This document shows, one piece after another, positions 58,091-64,000 of a stretch of 64,000 nucleotides of DNA. Both the position numbers and the translations under genes were made by a program. A model generated the notes under the pieces. That model did not search any database. It had not been told where the DNA came from and saw only the letters and a program-made list of their open reading frames with translations. Origin of the DNA: Bradyrhizobium sp. Ash2021 (GTDB lineage: Bacteria; Pseudomonadota; Alphaproteobacteria; Rhizobiales; Xanthobacteraceae); contig NZ_CP100604.1 in NCBI RefSeq assembly GCF_031202265.1, positions 4,632,501 through 4,696,500 of the forward strand, in the 5' to 3' direction. Numbering within the stretch: position 1 is the stretch's first letter; each line of letters starts with the position of its first letter.

Positions 58091-59515
58091 ATGAATGGAT
58101 TACCTGGGATGCGTGGGGTGAAGGTCGTTACCGGAGCTGCGGCTGCGGTGCTCCTGCTAGCTTACATGGGCCCGATGCCCGCTTTGGCCGACACGATCGA
58201 GGCCGCGTTGGTGCGCGCCTACCAGACCAATCCTCAGCTCAACGCACAGCGTGCCCAGGTGCGCTTCACCGACGAAAACGTGCCACAGGCGTTGTCGGGC
58301 TATCGCCCGAGGGTCGCGCTCACCGGCAGTGCCGGTTACCAATATACCGATACCAATACCACCTCAGGCGGCAGCCCAACCGCCATCGTGCGGACCGAAA
58401 TCCACGGCACCAACCCGCCGCGCAGCGTCGGCGCCACCGTGACGCAGACGCTTTTCAATGGTCAGCAGACCGCCAACAGGACCAGAGCAGCCGAGAGTCA
58501 GGTCTCCGGCTCGCGCGAGGCGCTGCGGGTTCTCGATCAATCGGTTCTGCTCTCGGCAGCCACGATCTACATGGACTTTCTGCGGGACTCGGCAATCGTC
58601 GAGGTTCAGCAAAGCAACGTGCGTGTTCTCGAACAGACGTTGAAGCAGACCAAGGATCGATTCAATGTCGGCGAAGTCACACGCACCGACGTCGCGCAGT
58701 CGGAAGCACAACTTGCCGCCGGCAAGACGCAGCTGTTGACGGCCGAAGCCAATCTGGTCACGACGCGTTCGAACTTCCGCCGCATCATCGGTAACGAACC
58801 CCAGGGGCTTGCCCCGGGCTCGCCGGTGGATCGCTTCTTGCCAGGAACGCTGCCGAGCGCGGTCGAACTCGGCTTGATCGAAAATCCGAACGTGACGGCT
58901 GCGATGTACGGCATCGACGTCAGTTATCTCCAGGTCAAAGTCAACGAAGGCGCGCTTTTGCCCACCGTGACGTTGCAAGCTTCGGTGCAACAGTCCTACG
59001 AATCGTCGCTAATCCTCTATCGGTCGTTCGGCGCATCGGCGACCGCGCAGCTCACGGTCCCAATCTATCAGGGCGGCGCCGAGTACTCGCTGATCCGCCA
59101 ATCGAAGGAGACGCTGGCACAGCAGCGTCTCGTTCTTGAACAGACGCGCGATGCGACCCGCGCCAACGTCGTCACCGCATGGGGGCAGCTGGTCGCCGGC
59201 AAGGCCCAGGTGTCATCGGCGCAGGCGCAGGTGACGGCATCCGAAATCGCGCTCAACGGCGTGCGTGAAGAAGCCAAGGCCGGACAGCGCACCACGCTCG
59301 ACGTGTTGAACGCCCAGCAGGCGCTGGTCAACGCGCGCGTGGCGCTGGTTACCGCCCAGCATGACCGCGTGGTCGCGTCCTATGCCGTGCTGAACGCGGT
59401 CGGCCGGCTGTCGCCGCAGGTACTGAAATTGCCGACGGAGACCTACGATCCCAGCGTGCATTACCATCAGGTACGTGACAGCTGGATCGGCGTTCGCACG
59501 CCCGACGGCCGCTGA
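58091..59515 (+). CDS. tolC: TolC-family outer-membrane channel
   Basis: 474 residues. A signal peptide ending 'YMGPMPALA' is followed by 'DTIEAALVRAYQTNPQLNAQRAQVRFTDENVPQALSGYRP', the standard TolC start, and a second repeat half near residue 250 ('AVELGLIENPNVTAAMYGIDVSYLQVKVNEGALLPTV'). It forms a trimeric channel used by type I secretion and efflux systems. The frame is open further upstream; ATG 58091 is chosen because it directly precedes the signal peptide, with ATG 58109 as an alternative. Not a lipoprotein, unlike the NodT-type channel at 32117. Confidence 0.9.
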   Translation: MNGLPGMRGVKVVTGAAAAVLLLAYMGPMPALADTIEAALVRAYQTNPQLNAQRAQVRFTDENVPQALSGYRPRVALTGSAGYQYTDTNTTSGGSPTAIVRTEIHGTNPPRSVGATVTQTLFNGQQTANRTRAAESQVSGSREALRVLDQSVLLSAATIYMDFLRDSAIVEVQQSNVRVLEQTLKQTKDRFNVGEVTRTDVAQSEAQLAAGKTQLLTAEANLVTTRSNFRRIIGNEPQGLAPGSPVDRFLPGTLPSAVELGLIENPNVTAAMYGIDVSYLQVKVNEGALLPTVTLQASVQQSYESSLILYRSFGASATAQLTVPIYQGGAEYSLIRQSKETLAQQRLVLEQTRDATRANVVTAWGQLVAGKAQVSSAQAQVTASEIALNGVREEAKAGQRTTLDVLNAQQALVNARVALVTAQHDRVVASYAVLNAVGRLSPQVLKLPTETYDPSVHYHQVRDSWIGVRTPDGR

Positions 59516-59598
59516 TCCCGGCACCATCGCTGCCTCGCGCGGGATGACATCCGGCGGCGGTTGCGCTCCGGTCTCCTTTGAGGCGTTTTCTATCGCCG

Positions 59599-59629
59599 AT
59601 TAAGTCTACGCAATCTGCGTGGACTTGAT
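59599..59629. terminator. Hairpin after tolC, possible terminator
   Basis: A 13-bp stem (two T-G pairs) with loop AATCT about 80 bases after the tolC stop. Only two T follow directly, so termination is uncertain. The rest of the 430-base gap 59516-59945 shows no convincing gene. Confidence 0.4.
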
Positions 59630-59945
59630 TGCGATGCGAGCCGGATCGATCGCGCATCACGTGCGGGACAGGCCCTCGCTCGAAGACGCCATGAGTGCAT
59701 TGCTTGCAATCAAATCTTGCCGTGACATACCTTTGCCGTAGGCAACAGAGCGATTCGCGCCGCGTATTTGCGTTCTTGGCGGCGATGTTCGGGTGCCAAA
59801 GGGGGAGCGGGACCTCGCGCGATGCATCGGGCGGGCTTGATCTGGGGACAAGTCAGGCCTGTGCGATGAAAATCCCGGCCTGCATATCCGGAACCGGCAA
59901 ATCCTTTGCGGCTTGGTGTAAAATGCTTTCGATGTGGAGTCGGAA

Positions 59946-60716
59946 ATGACGCAACCTGCAAAGGTCCAAGAGCCCTCGATGGAGGAGATTCTGGCGTCGA
60001 TCCGTCGCATCATTGCCGACGACGAAGCAAAGCCGGCGGCTGCGGAGAAGCCCACCAGTCCGCCGCCCGCACCCGCCAAGCCGGACGGCCCGGCTGCGGC
60101 GCCGGCCGCCAAGGCGCCGGGGATGAAGGATATTCCGCCGTCGGCGATCGCACCGGCTGCCAAGCCGGCCGCGCCCAAGCCCGCACCGCCTCCGCCGCCC
60201 GCAGCGCCTGAGCCGGCTGTGTCCAACAGCCAGGACGACATCGACGCGATGCTGGCGAGCCTCGACGCGGCGACGCCCGAGGCCGAGATCAGGCCGCCGC
60301 AGCCTGACGGCGAGGTGTTCGAACTCACCGACGAGATGGCGCTGCCGGATCCGGCACCGCCGCCCGCCGCAGCGCCGGCATCCTCGTTCCACAAGATCGA
60401 CCCCCAGGACGATATCGAATTCACCGAAGGCACGTCCGCCAGGGCGCTTCGGCCGCCGGCCTACGAGCCGCCGCCGTTCGAGAGCGCCGCAGCTCCGGCG
60501 CCGCAGCAGATCCTGTCGCGCACGACCGTTTCGGCGGTAGAATCCGCCTTCAATTCGCTCGCCAACACCGTGCTCAGCAACAACGCGCGGACGCTGGAAG
60601 ATCTGGTCAAGGAAATGCTGCGCCCGATGCTGAAATCCTGGCTCGACGATAATCTGCCGGGATTGGTGGAGCGCATCGTCAAGGCCGAAATCGAGCGGGT
60701 TTCGCGCGGGCGTTAG
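59946..60716 (+). CDS. PopZ-family (DUF2497) polar organizing protein
   Basis: 256 residues. ATG 59946 has GGAG seven bases upstream. The N-terminal helix 'SMEEILASIRRIIADDE' and the C-terminal 'ARTLEDLVKEMLRPMLKSWLDDNLPGLVERIVKAEIERVSRG' are the two conserved ends of the alphaproteobacterial PopZ/DUF2497 family. Between them lies a long Pro/Ala-rich acidic linker (about residues 30-190), as in Caulobacter PopZ, which forms a polar matrix that anchors the chromosome origin. The linker is longer than in Caulobacter. It precedes valS, as often in this order. A palindrome AGGGCCGGaCCGGCCCT follows at 60723-60739. Confidence 0.85.
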   Translation: MTQPAKVQEPSMEEILASIRRIIADDEAKPAAAEKPTSPPPAPAKPDGPAAAPAAKAPGMKDIPPSAIAPAAKPAAPKPAPPPPPAAPEPAVSNSQDDIDAMLASLDAATPEAEIRPPQPDGEVFELTDEMALPDPAPPPAAAPASSFHKIDPQDDIEFTEGTSARALRPPAYEPPPFESAAAPAPQQILSRTTVSAVESAFNSLANTVLSNNARTLEDLVKEMLRPMLKSWLDDNLPGLVERIVKAEIERVSRGR

Positions 60717-60847
60717 TCCGATAGGGCCGGACCGGCCCTCATTCAGCCACCACAGCCGGTTTTATCGTGTTTTTGCCGTGCCGGTCAGGTTGACTTGCCG
60801 CGTTCCGGCGGCTTTCTAACCGTTCCCATACCTCCGACTGCATTGTC

Positions 60848-63707
<2,860 letters not shown>

Positions 63708-63715
<8 letters not shown>

Positions 63716-64000
63716 CCACGTCTCCATCACGGTGTCCGACATTCCCGCCGCCGAGCGGTTCTACGACGCCATCATGAAGGCGCTCGATGTCGTCAAGGTC
63801 GGCCGCCGCGATGACTGGCTCGGCTATGGCGAGCGGGCGCGGGCGGCATATCCGGATCGCGTCTATCTCACCATCCGCAAGGGCGTGAAGCCCGAGGAGG
63901 CCTTCGGCCGCCACTGGTGCTTCAAGGCGAAATGGCGCACGCAGGTCGACGCGTTCTGGGACGCCGGCATCGCCGCCGGCGGCACCGACGACGGCGCGCC
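63708..64000 (+). CDS. VOC-family (glyoxalase/dioxygenase fold) protein, 3' end outside window
   Basis: ATG 63708 overlaps the valS stop by eight bases. 'MLDHVSITVSDIPAAERFYDAIMKALDVVKVGRRDDWLGYG' is a typical vicinal-oxygen-chelate start with the metal His at position 4. 'FGRHWCFKAKWRTQVDAFWDAGIAAGG' continues the fold. 97 codons are visible and the frame is open at the window edge. Substrate unknown. Confidence 0.85.

Overview
The window looks like chromosome of a Bradyrhizobium-type alphaproteobacterium (Nitrobacteraceae). The DNA is GC-rich with strongly G/C third codon positions. It carries an AapJQMP amino-acid importer, a TolC/PopZ/ValS neighbourhood, a lipid A decoration cluster and small proteins of the kind that abound in rhizobial genomes. 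Assignment to genus is inference from gene content; no marker gene was compared.

Layout. (1) 1-9.8 kb: the terminal part of a decayed prophage or integrative island. It holds an HK97-type prohead protease, a LamG-like structural protein, a membrane acyltransferase as probable cargo, a lone HsdR-N type PD-(D/E)XK protein, a ribbon-helix-helix regulator with a palindromic operator, and many small unknown genes. It stops at the 3' end of a tRNA-Arg gene. (2) 10-17.5 kb: alpha-2-macroglobulin plus penicillin-binding protein 1C, translationally coupled. (3) 17.5-22.5 kb: lipid A/LPS modification (LpxO-like hydroxylase, ArnT-like GT39, PAP2 phosphatase, GT2, LAB_N protein). (4) 22.5-31.7 kb: metC, aapJQMP, cysK, cfa, and a multiply broken pseudogene upstream of cfa. 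(5) 32-41.3 kb: a complete tripartite RND exporter with two different RND pumps, then a DTW-domain tRNA modification gene. (6) 42.26-44.19 kb: a 1.9-kb islet inserted in tRNA-Cys, bounded by a 44-nt imperfect direct repeat. It carries an integrase remnant and degraded relatives of the small genes in region 1. (7) 44.7-51.8 kb: a small secreted Cys-rich protein, then an apparent operon made of a substrate-binding protein, a one-chain permease-ATPase, an acetamidase/formamidase, an AraC-regulator/formamidase fusion and a RidA protein. (8) 51.9-56.6 kb: a 909-residue orphan protein, an IS1182-type transposase and tRNA-Asn. (9) 56.9-64 kb: pcm-like gene, tolC, a PopZ-family gene, valS and the start of a VOC-family gene.

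The least ordinary material is the amide-hydrolase locus with its two unusual fusions (45.1-51.8 kb), the pair of tRNA-linked islets sharing a coupled small-gene cassette (8.3-9.1 kb and 42.6-44.0 kb), the two perfect TGTGA-N6-TCACA palindromes placed at nearly the same distance upstream of small exported or membrane proteins, and the large orphan protein beside the IS element. All functional statements rest on motifs and gene context read by eye; no database search was run.
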